NCBI RefSeq assembly: GCF_001612635.1
Contig: NZ_BDAV01000005.1
Span: 434,001-498,000 of the forward strand
DNA length: 64,000 bases
Direction of reading: 5' to 3'
Origin: Nocardia africana NBRC 100379
GTDB lineage: Bacteria; Actinomycetota; Actinomycetes; Mycobacteriales; Mycobacteriaceae
Both the position numbers and the translations under genes were made by a program. Positions 55,297 through 64,000 of the stretch are shown here, one piece after another. The first letter of the stretch is position 1. Each line of letters starts with the position of its first letter. A model generated the notes under the pieces. It did no database searches, was not told the origin of the DNA, and saw only the letters and a list, made by a program, of their open reading frames with translations.

Positions 55297-55337
55297 AATC
55301 ATTCTCCAGATAAATCATTCATTCTCTGAATCATTCA
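55297..55337. promoter_or_regulatory. three AATCATTC repeats at 16-bp spacing (MarR operator)
   Basis: AATCATTC begins at 55297, 55313 and 55329, exactly 16 bp apart. The third lies in the palindrome TGAATCATTCA (55327-55337). They occupy the gap between the divergent membrane protein and marR genes. Confidence 0.7.
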
Positions 55338-55345
55338 GGCAAAGA

Positions 55346-55351
55346 TATACT
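55346..55351 (+). promoter_or_regulatory. -10 box for leaderless marR
   Basis: TATACT ends seven bases before the GTG at 55359, with no ribosome binding site between. Confidence 0.55.
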
Positions 55352-55358
55352 CGGGGAC

Positions 55359-55826
55359 GTGAAGCACGTCAAGACCGCGGTTCCCGCGACGATCGCCTTC
55401 CGCCTCGGCACCCTGGGCGCGCTCGTGACCGATCGTTTCGCCGTGGCGATCGAGGAGCTGGATCTCAAGCCGAAACACGTCGGCGTGCTGGTCGCTCTCG
55501 ATCACGACGTCGCCGCCTCACAGCAGGACCTGGCGACCAGGCTGGGTGTCGCCCCCAGCCTGGTCGTGGCATTGGCCGACCATCTCGAACGACTCGGGGC
55601 GGTCCGCCGCGATCGCGATCCGGACGACCGCCGGCGTCAGATCCTCACCCTCACCGACCACGGGCGCGAATTGCTCGCCGCGACCGAGGAACGGGCGCGG
55701 CGACTCGACCACGAATTCACCGGCTCCTTGACCGCCGCACAGCGCAGCGCCCTGCAGTCGGCACTGGCCGTCCTCGCCGCCGACGCGGGGCTACCGGGCG
55801 CGGGAGACGTTCACTCGCCCGGGTGA
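55359..55826 (+). CDS. MarR family transcriptional regulator
   Basis: A 155-residue MarR protein. The HTH contains SQQDLATRLGVAPSLVVALA and the wing is RDPDDRRRQILTLTDHG. The GTG at 55359 lies right after a TATACT box, so the mRNA is probably leaderless. Three phased AATCATTC sites lie upstream, suggesting cooperative binding of several dimers. The stop is only 3 bp from a convergent gene. Confidence 0.94.
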   Translation: MKHVKTAVPATIAFRLGTLGALVTDRFAVAIEELDLKPKHVGVLVALDHDVAASQQDLATRLGVAPSLVVALADHLERLGAVRRDRDPDDRRRQILTLTDHGRELLAATEERARRLDHEFTGSLTAAQRSALQSALAVLAADAGLPGAGDVHSPG

Positions 55827-55829
55827 GTC

Positions 55830-56279
55830 CTAACCGCCGGCGACCAGGCAGGCATACCCCAGGTGGATGCCGGTGCCGACCCGAAGTGCGAGCGTCGCGG
55901 CCGGCATCTGCGCGGGCCGGCCGGCTTGCACCGCGCTGAGCGTGTGCTGCCCCGGAACCGCCGGAACCCACGCGATGAGCGCATACGCGCCACCGGGCGG
56001 CGCCACGCCGATCGGGGTTCCGTTGTCGTAGAAGGTGACCGGCGCGACCGGATCGGTGACATCGGCCTGCAGGGTGTAACTGCAGCCGCTGCCGTAATTC
56101 GTGGCGATGCCGAAGTTCATGTCGGGCGTGGCGCCGAGTCTGGTCACCGCGGCATTCGCCGTCTGCGGGATCGCGAGCGCGAACACCGCCGCGGCACCGA
56201 GAATGCCGCCGGCCATGACCGTGGCGGCCCGGCGGCGCGCCCGCTGCCGGGGCGGCCCGCTGATCGTCGTCTCGTGCAT
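55830..56279 (-). CDS. secreted protein with Ig-like fold
   Basis: A 149-residue exported protein. An Arg-rich n-region (RQRARRRAA) precedes a hydrophobic core and an ANA-A cleavage site near residue 43. The mature part is beta-rich with the pattern of bacterial Ig-like repeats (DVTDPVAPVTFYDNGTPIG, PAVPGQHTLSAV). Two Cys residues, one near each end (GSGCSYTL and YACLVAGG), can form one disulfide. No enzyme motif is seen. A small extracellular or wall-attached binding protein is the most that can be said. Confidence 0.8.
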   Translation of the reverse strand: MHETTISGPPRQRARRRAATVMAGGILGAAAVFALAIPQTANAAVTRLGATPDMNFGIATNYGSGCSYTLQADVTDPVAPVTFYDNGTPIGVAPPGGAYALIAWVPAVPGQHTLSAVQAGRPAQMPAATLALRVGTGIHLGYACLVAGG

Positions 56280-56473
56280 GATGCCGTCCTCGTCGTAGGC
56301 GCCGCAGCGTGAACCGAGACCGTCTGTCCTGCGCGAACATCCCCCGACAGCGCCGCACGGTCTGTCGGCACGATACCCCGTAGGCTCGGCTGTGCGGCCC
56401 GGTTCGCGGTCTCGATGTCGCGCGATCGGCGGGCCGGAGACGGCACCCGCACGCGCAGGAGGACGATGGGGCC

Positions 56474-58777
56474 ATGCACCGCAAACCGCCGACCCGCGAT
56501 ATCGATGAAGCCAAGCTGGCGGTGACCCCGCCCAAAGAGCAGGCCGCCGGCGTCACCGCCGTCGCGGTCGCCCTCGACCGGGCCGTCGAGGAGATGGGCG
56601 TCGTCCGCACCGCCCGCACCCTCACCCGGGTCAATCAGCGCCACGGTTTCGACTGCCCCGGCTGCGCGTGGCCCGAACCCACCGGCCACCGCCGACCGGC
56701 CGAATTCTGCGAGAACGGGGCCAAGGCCGTCGCCGAGGAGGCGACGCTGCGCACGGTCACGCCGGAGTTCTTCGCCACCCACTCGCTGGACGATCTCGCC
56801 GGCAAGACCGGGTACTGGCTGGGACAGCAGGGACGCCTGACCCATCCGATGGTGCTGCGGCCCGGCGACACCCACTACTCCCCCATCGCGTGGGAGCAGG
56901 CCTACCGGCTGATCGCGGACACCCTGCGCGGCCTGGCCTCCCCGGACGAAGCCGTGTTCTACACCTCCGGGCGCACCGCCAACGAGACGGCCTTTCTCTA
57001 TCAGCTGCTGGTGCGCAGCTTCGGCACGAACAATCTGCCCGACTGTTCGAACATGTGCCACGAATCCTCCGGTGCGGCGCTGACCCGGTCGATCGGCATC
57101 GGCAAGGGATCGGTGTCGATCGACGATTTCGCCGCCGCCGATCTGATCATCGTGGCGGGACAGAACCCCGGGACCAACCATCCGCGCATGCTGTCGGCCC
57201 TGAGCACCGCGAAAGCGCACGGCGCCACGGTGATCGCGGTGAATCCGCTACCGGAGACCGGACTGATCGGCTTCCGGGACCCGCAGACGGTGAAGGGTTT
57301 CACCTCCGGCGTCACCATCGCCGACGAATTCCTGCAGATTCGGCTCGGCGGCGATATGGCACTGTTCCAGGGCCTGGCGAAACTGCTGTTCGACGCGGAG
57401 GATCGCGCGCCCGGCACGGTGGTGGACCGGGCCTTCGTCGACGCGCACACCGCCGGCTTCGTCGAATACGAAAAGCATATGCGCGCAGTCGATCTCGACG
57501 AGGTGGTCGACGCGACGGGCCTCACCCGCGAACAGCTCGACCGCACGGCCGAACTGCTGGCCCGCTCGAAGTCCACCATCATTTGCTGGGCCATGGGCCT
57601 GACCCAGCAGCGCCACGGCGTCGCCACCATCGAGGAGGCGACGAATCTGCTGCTGCTGCGCGGCATGATCGGCAAACCGGGCGCGGGCGTCTGCCCGGTG
57701 CGCGGGCATTCCAACGTGCAGGGCGACCGGACCATGGGCATCTGGGAGAAGATGCCCGAGAGTTTCCTCGACGCACTGGATTCCGAATTCGGCATCACCG
57801 CGCCGCGCGAACACGGCTGGGACACGGTCGATTCCATCCGGGCCATGCGCGACGGGCGCGCCAGGGTGTTCATCGGCATGGGCGGCAATTTCGTCTCGGC
57901 CACTCCGGATACCGAGGTCACCGAGGCCGCCCTGCGCGCCTGCGAACTCACCGTGCAGATTTCGACCAAACTCAACCGCAGCCACGTCGTGCACGGCCGC
58001 ACCGCACTGATTCTGCCCACCCTCGGCCGCACCGATCTCGATCTGCAGGACGGGATCAGACAGCAGGTGTCGGTGGAGGATTCGATGTCGATGGTGCATC
58101 TGTCCACCGGCCGGCTGCGGCCGGTGAGCGACGATCTGCGCAGCGAGGTCGCGATCGTCTGCGAGCTGGCCGCCGAATTGTTCGGCCCCGATCACCCCGT
58201 GCCGTGGGAACGGTTCCGCCGCGACTACGACCACATCCGCGACGCCATCGGCCGGGTGGTGCCCGGCTGCGCCGACTACAATCGGAAGGTCCGCAGTCGC
58301 AACGGTTTCCAGCTGCCGCACCCGCCCCGCGACAGCCGCGAATTCCGCACCGCCTCCGGGAAGGCCAACTTCGCGGTCAACGACCTGCACTGGCCGCGAA
58401 TCCCCCAGGGGCGGCTGTTGTTACAGACGCTGCGCAGCCACGACCAGTACAACACCACGATCTACGGCCTCGACGACCGCTATCGGGGCATTCACAACGC
58501 CCGCCGCGTCGTGCTGGTGCATCCGGACGATATCGCCGAATTCGGTTTCGCCGACGGCGATCTCGTCGACCTGATCTCCGAATTCAGCGACGGCGTCGAG
58601 CGCCGGGTCACCGGTTTCCGGATCGTCGGCTACGCCACGCCGCGCGGCAACGCCGCGGCCTACTACCCCGAAACCAACCCCCTGGTCCCGCTCGGCCACG
58701 TCGCCGAGCGCTCCAACACCCCGGTCTCCAAGGCGGTCGTGATCCGGCTGGAACCGCACCGCCACATCACCGCGTGA
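56474..58777 (+). CDS. FdhF/YdeP family molybdopterin oxidoreductase
   Basis: A 767-residue bis-MGD enzyme of the YdeP group. The N-terminal Cys cluster is reduced to GFDCPGCAWP (Cys61, Cys64) and FCENGAK (Cys79), as usual for this group. DCSNMCHESSG supplies a Cys at the Mo-ligand region. A C-terminal Molydop_binding domain (about 640-765) ends the protein. YdeP in E. coli is linked to acid resistance, but the chemistry is not established. The ATG at 56474 has AGGAGG upstream. fdhD follows 37 nt later, which supports an active formate-dehydrogenase-like cofactor. Confidence 0.95.
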   Translation: MHRKPPTRDIDEAKLAVTPPKEQAAGVTAVAVALDRAVEEMGVVRTARTLTRVNQRHGFDCPGCAWPEPTGHRRPAEFCENGAKAVAEEATLRTVTPEFFATHSLDDLAGKTGYWLGQQGRLTHPMVLRPGDTHYSPIAWEQAYRLIADTLRGLASPDEAVFYTSGRTANETAFLYQLLVRSFGTNNLPDCSNMCHESSGAALTRSIGIGKGSVSIDDFAAADLIIVAGQNPGTNHPRMLSALSTAKAHGATVIAVNPLPETGLIGFRDPQTVKGFTSGVTIADEFLQIRLGGDMALFQGLAKLLFDAEDRAPGTVVDRAFVDAHTAGFVEYEKHMRAVDLDEVVDATGLTREQLDRTAELLARSKSTIICWAMGLTQQRHGVATIEEATNLLLLRGMIGKPGAGVCPVRGHSNVQGDRTMGIWEKMPESFLDALDSEFGITAPREHGWDTVDSIRAMRDGRARVFIGMGGNFVSATPDTEVTEAALRACELTVQISTKLNRSHVVHGRTALILPTLGRTDLDLQDGIRQQVSVEDSMSMVHLSTGRLRPVSDDLRSEVAIVCELAAELFGPDHPVPWERFRRDYDHIRDAIGRVVPGCADYNRKVRSRNGFQLPHPPRDSREFRTASGKANFAVNDLHWPRIPQGRLLLQTLRSHDQYNTTIYGLDDRYRGIHNARRVVLVHPDDIAEFGFADGDLVDLISEFSDGVERRVTGFRIVGYATPRGNAAAYYPETNPLVPLGHVAERSNTPVSKAVVIRLEPHRHITA

Positions 58778-58814
58778 CCACCCGCCGGCACCGACCAGAA
58801 CTGCGAGGCAGCTT

Positions 58815-59726
58815 GTGAGCAGAGTAACCGCGCGCAGACCCACCCGGCGCATCACGCCCGCGGGCATCGTCTCCCGGCCCGATACGCTCGCTGTGGAGGA
58901 GCCGCTGGAACTGCGCGTCGACGGGACGGCACTGACCGTCACCATGCGCACCCCCGGCCACGACATCGACCTGCTGCACGGATTCCTGTTCAGCGAGAAC
59001 ATCATCGAGTCGGCCGACGACATCGTGTCGGCGAGGTACTGCGCCGGGACCGTCCGCGGCGCGCCCGGCGGGCCCGAAGGAGGCAGCCCGCGTAACCACG
59101 TAGGGCCCTCGGAAGCGCCGCCATCGGACACCGAAGGCCGCAATACCTACAACGTGCTCGACATCCAGTTGCGCCGGGCCGTTCCCGTCCAGCCCCGCGG
59201 ATTCGTGACCAACAGCTCGTGCGGATTGTGCGGCACCACCGCGCTCGATCAGGTGCGCACGCGCAGCCGCTTCCGTCTGCCGGCCGGTTCACCACGCGTC
59301 GATCCGGCGCTGCTGGCCACGCTGCCCGACGAGTTGCGTTCGCGCCAAGCGGTTTTCGACGCCACCGGCGGGCTGCACGCGGCCGGGCTGTTCACTCCCG
59401 ACGGCACCGCACTGGTCGTGCGCGAGGATATCGGCCGGCACAACGCGGTGGACAAGGTAGTCGGCTGGGCGCTGCGCGAAGGCCGCGTACCGGCGCACGA
59501 CACACTGCTGATCGTCAGTGGCCGGGCCTCGTTCGAGCTCGTCCAGAAGGCCGTCATGGCGGGTATTCCGGTACTCGGCGCGGTCTCGGCGCCCAGTTCA
59601 CTGGCCGTCGACCTGGCCGCCGACAACGGGCTCACCCTGGCCGGATTCCTGCGCGGCGACACCATGAACATCTACAGTGGGGCCGACCGGCTCGAGACCA
59701 CGCCCGCGGCGGCCACCGGCACCTGA
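58815..59726 (+). CDS. fdhD: formate dehydrogenase accessory sulfurtransferase FdhD
   Basis: A 303-residue sulfurtransferase that transfers sulfur from IscS to the molybdenum cofactor. The active CxxC is Cys136 and Cys139 (NSSCGLCG), and REDIGRHNAVDKVVG and GRASFELVQKA are typical. The GTG at 58815 follows GAGGCAG. A Gly/Pro-rich stretch of about 30 residues (near 78-110) interrupts the usual spacing before the CxxC. It is in an operon with the YdeP-type enzyme and could also serve the enzyme at 50146-52389. Confidence 0.96.
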   Translation: MSRVTARRPTRRITPAGIVSRPDTLAVEEPLELRVDGTALTVTMRTPGHDIDLLHGFLFSENIIESADDIVSARYCAGTVRGAPGGPEGGSPRNHVGPSEAPPSDTEGRNTYNVLDIQLRRAVPVQPRGFVTNSSCGLCGTTALDQVRTRSRFRLPAGSPRVDPALLATLPDELRSRQAVFDATGGLHAAGLFTPDGTALVVREDIGRHNAVDKVVGWALREGRVPAHDTLLIVSGRASFELVQKAVMAGIPVLGAVSAPSSLAVDLAADNGLTLAGFLRGDTMNIYSGADRLETTPAAATGT

Positions 59727-59773
59727 CCCGCGAACCCGCGACCGGATCCGCGCGACCCTGCTACCCTGCCAAC

Positions 59774-59787
59774 TAGAACACGTTTCA
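59774..59787 (+). promoter_or_regulatory. KstR-like operator
   Basis: TAGAACACGTTTCA matches the actinobacterial KstR consensus TnnAACnnGTTnnA at every fixed position. It lies 17 bp upstream of the start of a ketosteroid-isomerase-like gene. Confidence 0.65.
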
Positions 59788-59804
59788 ATTTCTTGGGAGT
59801 TCAC

Positions 59805-60209
59805 ATGGCAGCGCAGCAGATCCGCGAAACGGCCGAACGCTACGTGCAGTTGGTGGCCACCGGCCCGACCTCGGAAATCCTGTCGCTCTACGCACCCGAT
59901 GCCGTCGTCGAGGATCCGATCGGCAGCGACCCGCGCCACGGTCACGAGGCCATCGAACAGCTCTACCAGGCGCTGGAGTCCATGGAGCGCAAGACCGAGC
60001 TGCACGCCGCCCGCATCGTGGGCAACCACGCCGCCGTCTCGTTCACCCTCGTCGGCGAGGCCGGCGGCCACCGGATGACCCTCTCGGCGATCGACGCCAT
60101 GGAATTCGACGAGCAGGGCCGGATCACGAGCATGCGGGCCTACTGGGGGCCCCGACGACCTGATCAGCGAACAGATCTGAGCCCCGCGACCGGACCGTCG
60201 GCGCGGTAG
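59805..60209 (+). CDS. ketosteroid isomerase-like protein (NTF2 fold)
   Basis: A 134-residue NTF2-fold protein that retains the residues of delta5-3-ketosteroid isomerase: Tyr13 (ERYVQLV), Asp37 (VVEDPIG) and Asp97 (SAIDAMEF). Length and motif order match the Comamonas enzyme, apart from a short C-terminal tail. The predicted reaction is migration of the steroid double bond from C5 to C4. GGGAG lies before the ATG at 59805. The KstR-like box just upstream ties it to the cholesterol regulon, although no other cholesterol gene is adjacent. Confidence 0.88.
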   Translation: MAAQQIRETAERYVQLVATGPTSEILSLYAPDAVVEDPIGSDPRHGHEAIEQLYQALESMERKTELHAARIVGNHAAVSFTLVGEAGGHRMTLSAIDAMEFDEQGRITSMRAYWGPRRPDQRTDLSPATGPSAR

Positions 60210-60282
60210 CCGTTCCCCCTCTTGTCCATCCGTTTTGCCCGGCTTACCGTAAGGCGACAACCGGCGGACGGGAGGGCGCGCG

Positions 60283-60816
60283 ATGCGGATTTCGGTACAC
60301 GGCACGGGTGAGGGGGTCCAGGTACGCATGCGCCTGGACGCCAACCGCCGCCGCCGGCTGATCACCAGAATCTCGTTGTGGCTGTTGGCGATCAACGGTG
60401 TCGTGGTCGGCGTCTGGGCGCTGCTGCTGCCCGAACCGTGGTTTCGCAGCTTCCCCGGCTTCGGACTGAACTGGGTCGGCATGGACGGCCCGTACAACCA
60501 CCATCTGGCCACCGATGTCGGGGCGTTCTTCCTCGGCCTCGGCGCGGTCAGCCTGGCGGCGCTGTACTACCGCGACAGTGTGGTGGCCCGAGTCGCCGGG
60601 ATCGGATGGCTGGTCTTCGGAGTTCCCCACCTCATCTATCACGCCGCGCACAAGCCGGACCAGATGAGCGGCGGCAACTACGCCCTCAGTCTGATCGCCG
60701 CGGCACTGCTGCCGGCACTCGCCGCGGCCGTCGTCCTGGCCGCACCGCGCGAACGCGTCCAACTGCGGGACCCGGCGCCGATGAATATCCGGTTCCCGCG
60801 CCGTCGTAATAGATGA
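60283..60816 (+). CDS. hypothetical membrane protein, four TM segments
   Basis: A 177-residue protein. A cytoplasmic, basic N-terminus (RLDANRRRRLITR) is followed by four hydrophobic segments (about 27-47, 77-95, 103-121 and 130-152) and an Arg-rich end (FPRRRNR). Between TM1 and TM2, GLNWVGMDGPYNHHLATDVG is a conserved-looking polar stretch. The ATG at 60283 follows GGGAGG. It lies 73 nt after the isomerase gene and may be co-transcribed with it. I do not recognise a named function. Confidence 0.78.
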   Translation: MRISVHGTGEGVQVRMRLDANRRRRLITRISLWLLAINGVVVGVWALLLPEPWFRSFPGFGLNWVGMDGPYNHHLATDVGAFFLGLGAVSLAALYYRDSVVARVAGIGWLVFGVPHLIYHAAHKPDQMSGGNYALSLIAAALLPALAAAVVLAAPRERVQLRDPAPMNIRFPRRRNR

Positions 60817-60912
60817 AAGCGCGGTGACAGGAGCCGGCGCCACCAGCGGTAACAGCGCCGACACCGGCGGCGATGAGCAAGCATCGGAGAAAAGGTTCAA
60901 CGGCGAACCACG

Positions 60913-60932
60913 GAAGATCAACGACGATCTTC
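60913..60932. terminator. hairpin between convergent genes
   Basis: GAAGATC and GATCTTC pair around a 6-nt loop in the 196-bp gap between a membrane protein gene and a convergent marR gene. The stem is short and AT-containing, so this is tentative. Confidence 0.35.
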
Positions 60933-61012
60933 GGCAACGGGCGCGACGGGGCAACCGGTCGTCACCGCCTCCGACCAGCAGATCGACCCGCTACGGCCAC
61001 AACTCGATACGT

Positions 61013-61471
61013 CTACTGCGGTTCCGCGCCCGCGCCGGCGATGTCGGCGCGCGGAACCGCCGCCAACGCCGCCAGTGCGTTGAGGAATCCCGCTCGGTCC
61101 GCCGCATCCAGCCGGCCGAGCAGTGCTTCCTCCTTGGCCTGGATATCGGCCTGGGCCGCCTTCGCCAGGGCCCGCCCTTCCGCGGTCACCGCCAGCAGCC
61201 GGGCCCGCCGATCGGCCGGATCCGGATAACGCTCGATCAGGCCGCGCTCCTGCAGATCGTCGAGGACGGCGATGATGCGGGTCTTGTCGGCACCGATCTC
61301 CTCCGCGAGCACGCCCTGCCCTCGCGCCGGCCCCCGGCCCAGTGCCAGCAGCACCGAATACGCCCACATCGTCAGCCCGTGCGATTCCAGTACCGGCCGC
61401 TCGGCCGCCATCAGGGCACGTCCGAGCGGCACGATCATCGCCGCCAGATCCGGTCGCTGCGCATCCGCCAT
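61013..61471 (-). CDS. MarR family transcriptional regulator
   Basis: A 152-residue MarR protein with GLTMWAYSVLLAL, QGVLAEEIGADKTRIIAVLD (recognition helix) and the wing PDPADRRARLLAVTAEGRAL. The ATG at 61471 has no ribosome binding site but follows a -10-like TATCTT by seven bases, so it is probably leaderless. A longer open frame upstream is not homologous. It lies 109 nt from the stop of the next minus-strand gene; its target is unknown. Confidence 0.93.
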   Translation of the reverse strand: MADAQRPDLAAMIVPLGRALMAAERPVLESHGLTMWAYSVLLALGRGPARGQGVLAEEIGADKTRIIAVLDDLQERGLIERYPDPADRRARLLAVTAEGRALAKAAQADIQAKEEALLGRLDAADRAGFLNALAALAAVPRADIAGAGAEPQ

Positions 61472-61478
61472 GCCGAAC

Positions 61479-61484
61479 AAGATA
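61479..61484 (-). promoter_or_regulatory. -10 box for leaderless marR
   Basis: TATCTT on the minus strand is followed by seven bases and the ATG at 61471. Confidence 0.5.
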
Positions 61485-61580
61485 CGTCCTCGCCGATCCG
61501 CGCCCGCCGCGGTCCGGCCGACATCGCCGAGGCCGCCGGCAGTTCGAGCGCCGGGACGAGCAATCTCGTTGTGCGAGTGC

Positions 61581-62180
61581 CTATTTCGCTCCTGCCGGCC
61601 AGGACGGCGACCGGCCCAGCAGGCTGAGGATCCGAGCGAGCGGATCGGCGGGGTCGGTATTCGGCACCGCGGGCGCGAACGCCGAACCCGGCTGCAAGCG
61701 GAAGTCCCCGTCGGGCACCGCCTCGGCGATCCGCAGGGCGGGCTCCGCCAGGTCCGGATCCAGGTCGTAGGGCAGACCGATCGCCCGGGCCACATCCCAC
61801 CCGTGCACGACATAGTCGATGAGATGGAAGCCGATCGCCTGACGGCCCGCAACGTGGAACCCGGGGCCGAATTCGGGAAGTTCGAAATTCCTGTCCAGCA
61901 CACCGGCTTCGGAGAAGGCCGCCGTCACATCGGCCGCCGCCTCGCGATACACCGCCACCGGATCCGCCGGGGGATCCATATGCCAGACGGCCGCATTGCC
62001 ACCGCGCCCACGCGCGGCCGCCGCGAAGCCGCGATGCTGCACGGCCATATGGGTGAGCAGTTGAGTGAGATCCCATTCGCCACACGGCGTGGGCCGGTGC
62101 AGATCGGCAGGTGACACCTTCGACACGATCGTCACGCTGTAGTCGACCGCCTTGCGGTCGAGCTCGGAAATATTAGTCAT
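61581..62180 (-). CDS. TIGR03086 family metal-binding protein (DinB-like)
   Basis: A 199-residue protein of the mycothiol-dependent maleylpyruvate isomerase-like/DinB superfamily. It has RPTPCGEWDLTQLLTHM near residue 30, HLIDYVVHGWDVARAIGL near 130 and a C-terminal segment ending LSLLGRSPSW. The His residues of these motifs usually bind a metal. The ATG at 62180 lies six bases after a -10-like TATGAT, and an in-frame ATG at 62186 would abut the box, so 62180 is chosen. Many members are thiol-dependent detoxifying enzymes, but this one is uncharacterised. Confidence 0.88.
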   Translation of the reverse strand: MTNISELDRKAVDYSVTIVSKVSPADLHRPTPCGEWDLTQLLTHMAVQHRGFAAAARGRGGNAAVWHMDPPADPVAVYREAAADVTAAFSEAGVLDRNFELPEFGPGFHVAGRQAIGFHLIDYVVHGWDVARAIGLPYDLDPDLAEPALRIAEAVPDGDFRLQPGSAFAPAVPNTDPADPLARILSLLGRSPSWPAGAK

Positions 62181-62183
62181 TGG

Positions 62184-62211
62184 CATATCATATGCGCACG
62201 CGTATCGTATG
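62184..62211. promoter_or_regulatory. imperfect 28-bp dyad overlapping a promoter
   Basis: CATATCATATGCGC faces ACGCGTATCGTATG; most positions pair. It covers the TATGAT -10 box (62187-62192) of the TIGR03086 gene, so a repressor bound here would block it. Confidence 0.5.
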
Positions 62212-62345
62212 TCCATGCTTATCAGTTCCCTCGCATCGCGGCGACTACGCTGCGAAGTAGGTGAGACCGGCATCACAGTCGCGCCCCGTCACATCGCGGG
62301 ACGGCGTCTCGTCCAAGGGGTGAACCGTCCTCCGAAGGGAGAATC

Positions 62346-62921
62346 ATGAGTGCCACCCGCATCCCCCCGGTGCCGCCGCAGCAGGCGGGCCCGCTGACCC
62401 GGATCATGTACCGCATCGGCAAGCGCAGGTTCGGCGAGGTGCCCGAGCCCATGGCCGTGATCGCCAACCACCCGAAGATGCTCACGGCGTACGCGGCCCA
62501 CGAATCACTGGTCGGACGCGCCACCTCCGTCGTCCCCGACGATGTTCTCGAGATCGCGGTCTACCGGGTGGCCTGGACGATCGGCTGCTCCTGGTGCGTC
62601 GATTTCGGCACGATGCTCATGCGGCTGAGCCACCTCGACATCGACAAGCTGAAGCAGATCGCGGACTACCGGACCTCGGCGGCCTACAGCGACGACGAAC
62701 GCGCCGCGATCGCCTACGCCGACGCCATGACCGCCACTCCCACCACGGTCACCGACGAGCAGATCGAGGACCTGCGGGCGCGGTTCGGCGATGCGGGCGT
62801 CGTGGAGTTGAGTTATCAGATCGCACTGGAGAATTCCCGCGCCCGCACGTACTCGGCGCTCGGCATCACCGCACAGGGCTTCAGCACCGATTCCTGTCGA
62901 GTGCCCTGGGCGCAGGACTGA
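62346..62921 (+). CDS. carboxymuconolactone decarboxylase (AhpD-like) family protein
   Basis: A 191-residue all-helical protein of the CMD/AhpD family. The redox CxxC is Cys81 and Cys84 (IGCSWCVDFG), with a Glu/His relay possible nearby (EIAVYR upstream). Such proteins act as alkylhydroperoxidase-type antioxidants. The ATG at 62346 follows AAGGGAG. It is divergent from the TIGR03086 gene and convergent with clpX across a strong terminator. Confidence 0.93.
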   Translation: MSATRIPPVPPQQAGPLTRIMYRIGKRRFGEVPEPMAVIANHPKMLTAYAAHESLVGRATSVVPDDVLEIAVYRVAWTIGCSWCVDFGTMLMRLSHLDIDKLKQIADYRTSAAYSDDERAAIAYADAMTATPTTVTDEQIEDLRARFGDAGVVELSYQIALENSRARTYSALGITAQGFSTDSCRVPWAQD

Positions 62922-62947
62922 GCGAAACGCCATCCCGGATCGCGGGC

Positions 62948-62989
62948 ACGACGAAGGGGCGGGAGGTGGACCTCCCGCCCCTTCGTCGT
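62948..62989. terminator. bidirectional terminator between the AhpD-like gene and clpX
   Basis: A perfect 20-bp inverted repeat (62948-62967 and 62970-62989, arms starting ACGACGAAGGGG) has only two central bases. It serves both convergent genes and is the strongest hairpin in the window. Confidence 0.9.
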
Positions 62990-63015
62990 AGCTATCGAAT
63001 TGCGCCGTTCTCGGA

Positions 63016-64000
<985 letters not shown>

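Overview
The window is high-GC, gene-dense actinobacterial chromosome and most likely comes from Nocardia or a close mycolate-containing relative. The evidence is a proB-obgE-rpmA-rplU-rne-ndk-DUF4233-folC-valS block in the order known from Mycobacterium tuberculosis (Rv2439c-Rv2448c), a clpX gene at the right edge, an EspG/PPE-like type VII secretion set, a DUF4254 protein, G/C-rich third codon positions and many transcripts that look leaderless.

Layout: 1-6.2 kb is an oxidative catabolism cluster (three SDR dehydrogenases, a 3-ketosteroid delta1-dehydrogenase-like flavoprotein, an LLM flavin monooxygenase and an HSL-type hydrolase). 6.3-9.1 kb holds rtcB, a small membrane protein and an epoxide-hydrolase-like enzyme. 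9.2-13.3 kb holds a RecQ helicase with a phosphoribosyltransferase-like tail, a stand-alone LigD-type polymerase and a D-2-hydroxyacid dehydrogenase. 13.3-16.4 kb holds a TetR/NTF2-like pair with two operators, an O-methyltransferase and a DUF4254 protein.

16.6-26.9 kb is the most unusual region. Seven minus-strand genes, with every junction overlapping, encode a PEP-synthase/rifampin-phosphotransferase-like protein, a fatty-acyl-AMP ligase fused to a nucleotidyltransferase, an acyl carrier protein, a thioester-reductase-like SDR, an NDK-fold protein that keeps the catalytic His, an AfsA-type butyrolactone synthase homologue and a UbiA prenyltransferase. I read it as an undescribed pathway for a small acyl-derived, probably phosphorylated and prenylated molecule. 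The product is inference.

27-29.8 kb holds EspG, a YxxxD-bearing secretion target and a PPE-like protein with an Ala-Pro repeat. 29.9-43.1 kb is the conserved housekeeping block. 43.3-48.2 kb is a glycerolipid locus (DAG kinase, alkyl-DHAP-synthase-like flavoprotein, TetR, glpD), matching M. tuberculosis Rv2249c-Rv2252. 48.2-63 kb is accessory: patatin, VOC protein, two molybdopterin oxidoreductases with fdhD, MarR/HxlR regulators, an MFS exporter, a ketosteroid isomerase under a KstR-like box and an AhpD-like protein. No rRNA, tRNA, CRISPR array or insertion sequence was recognised.
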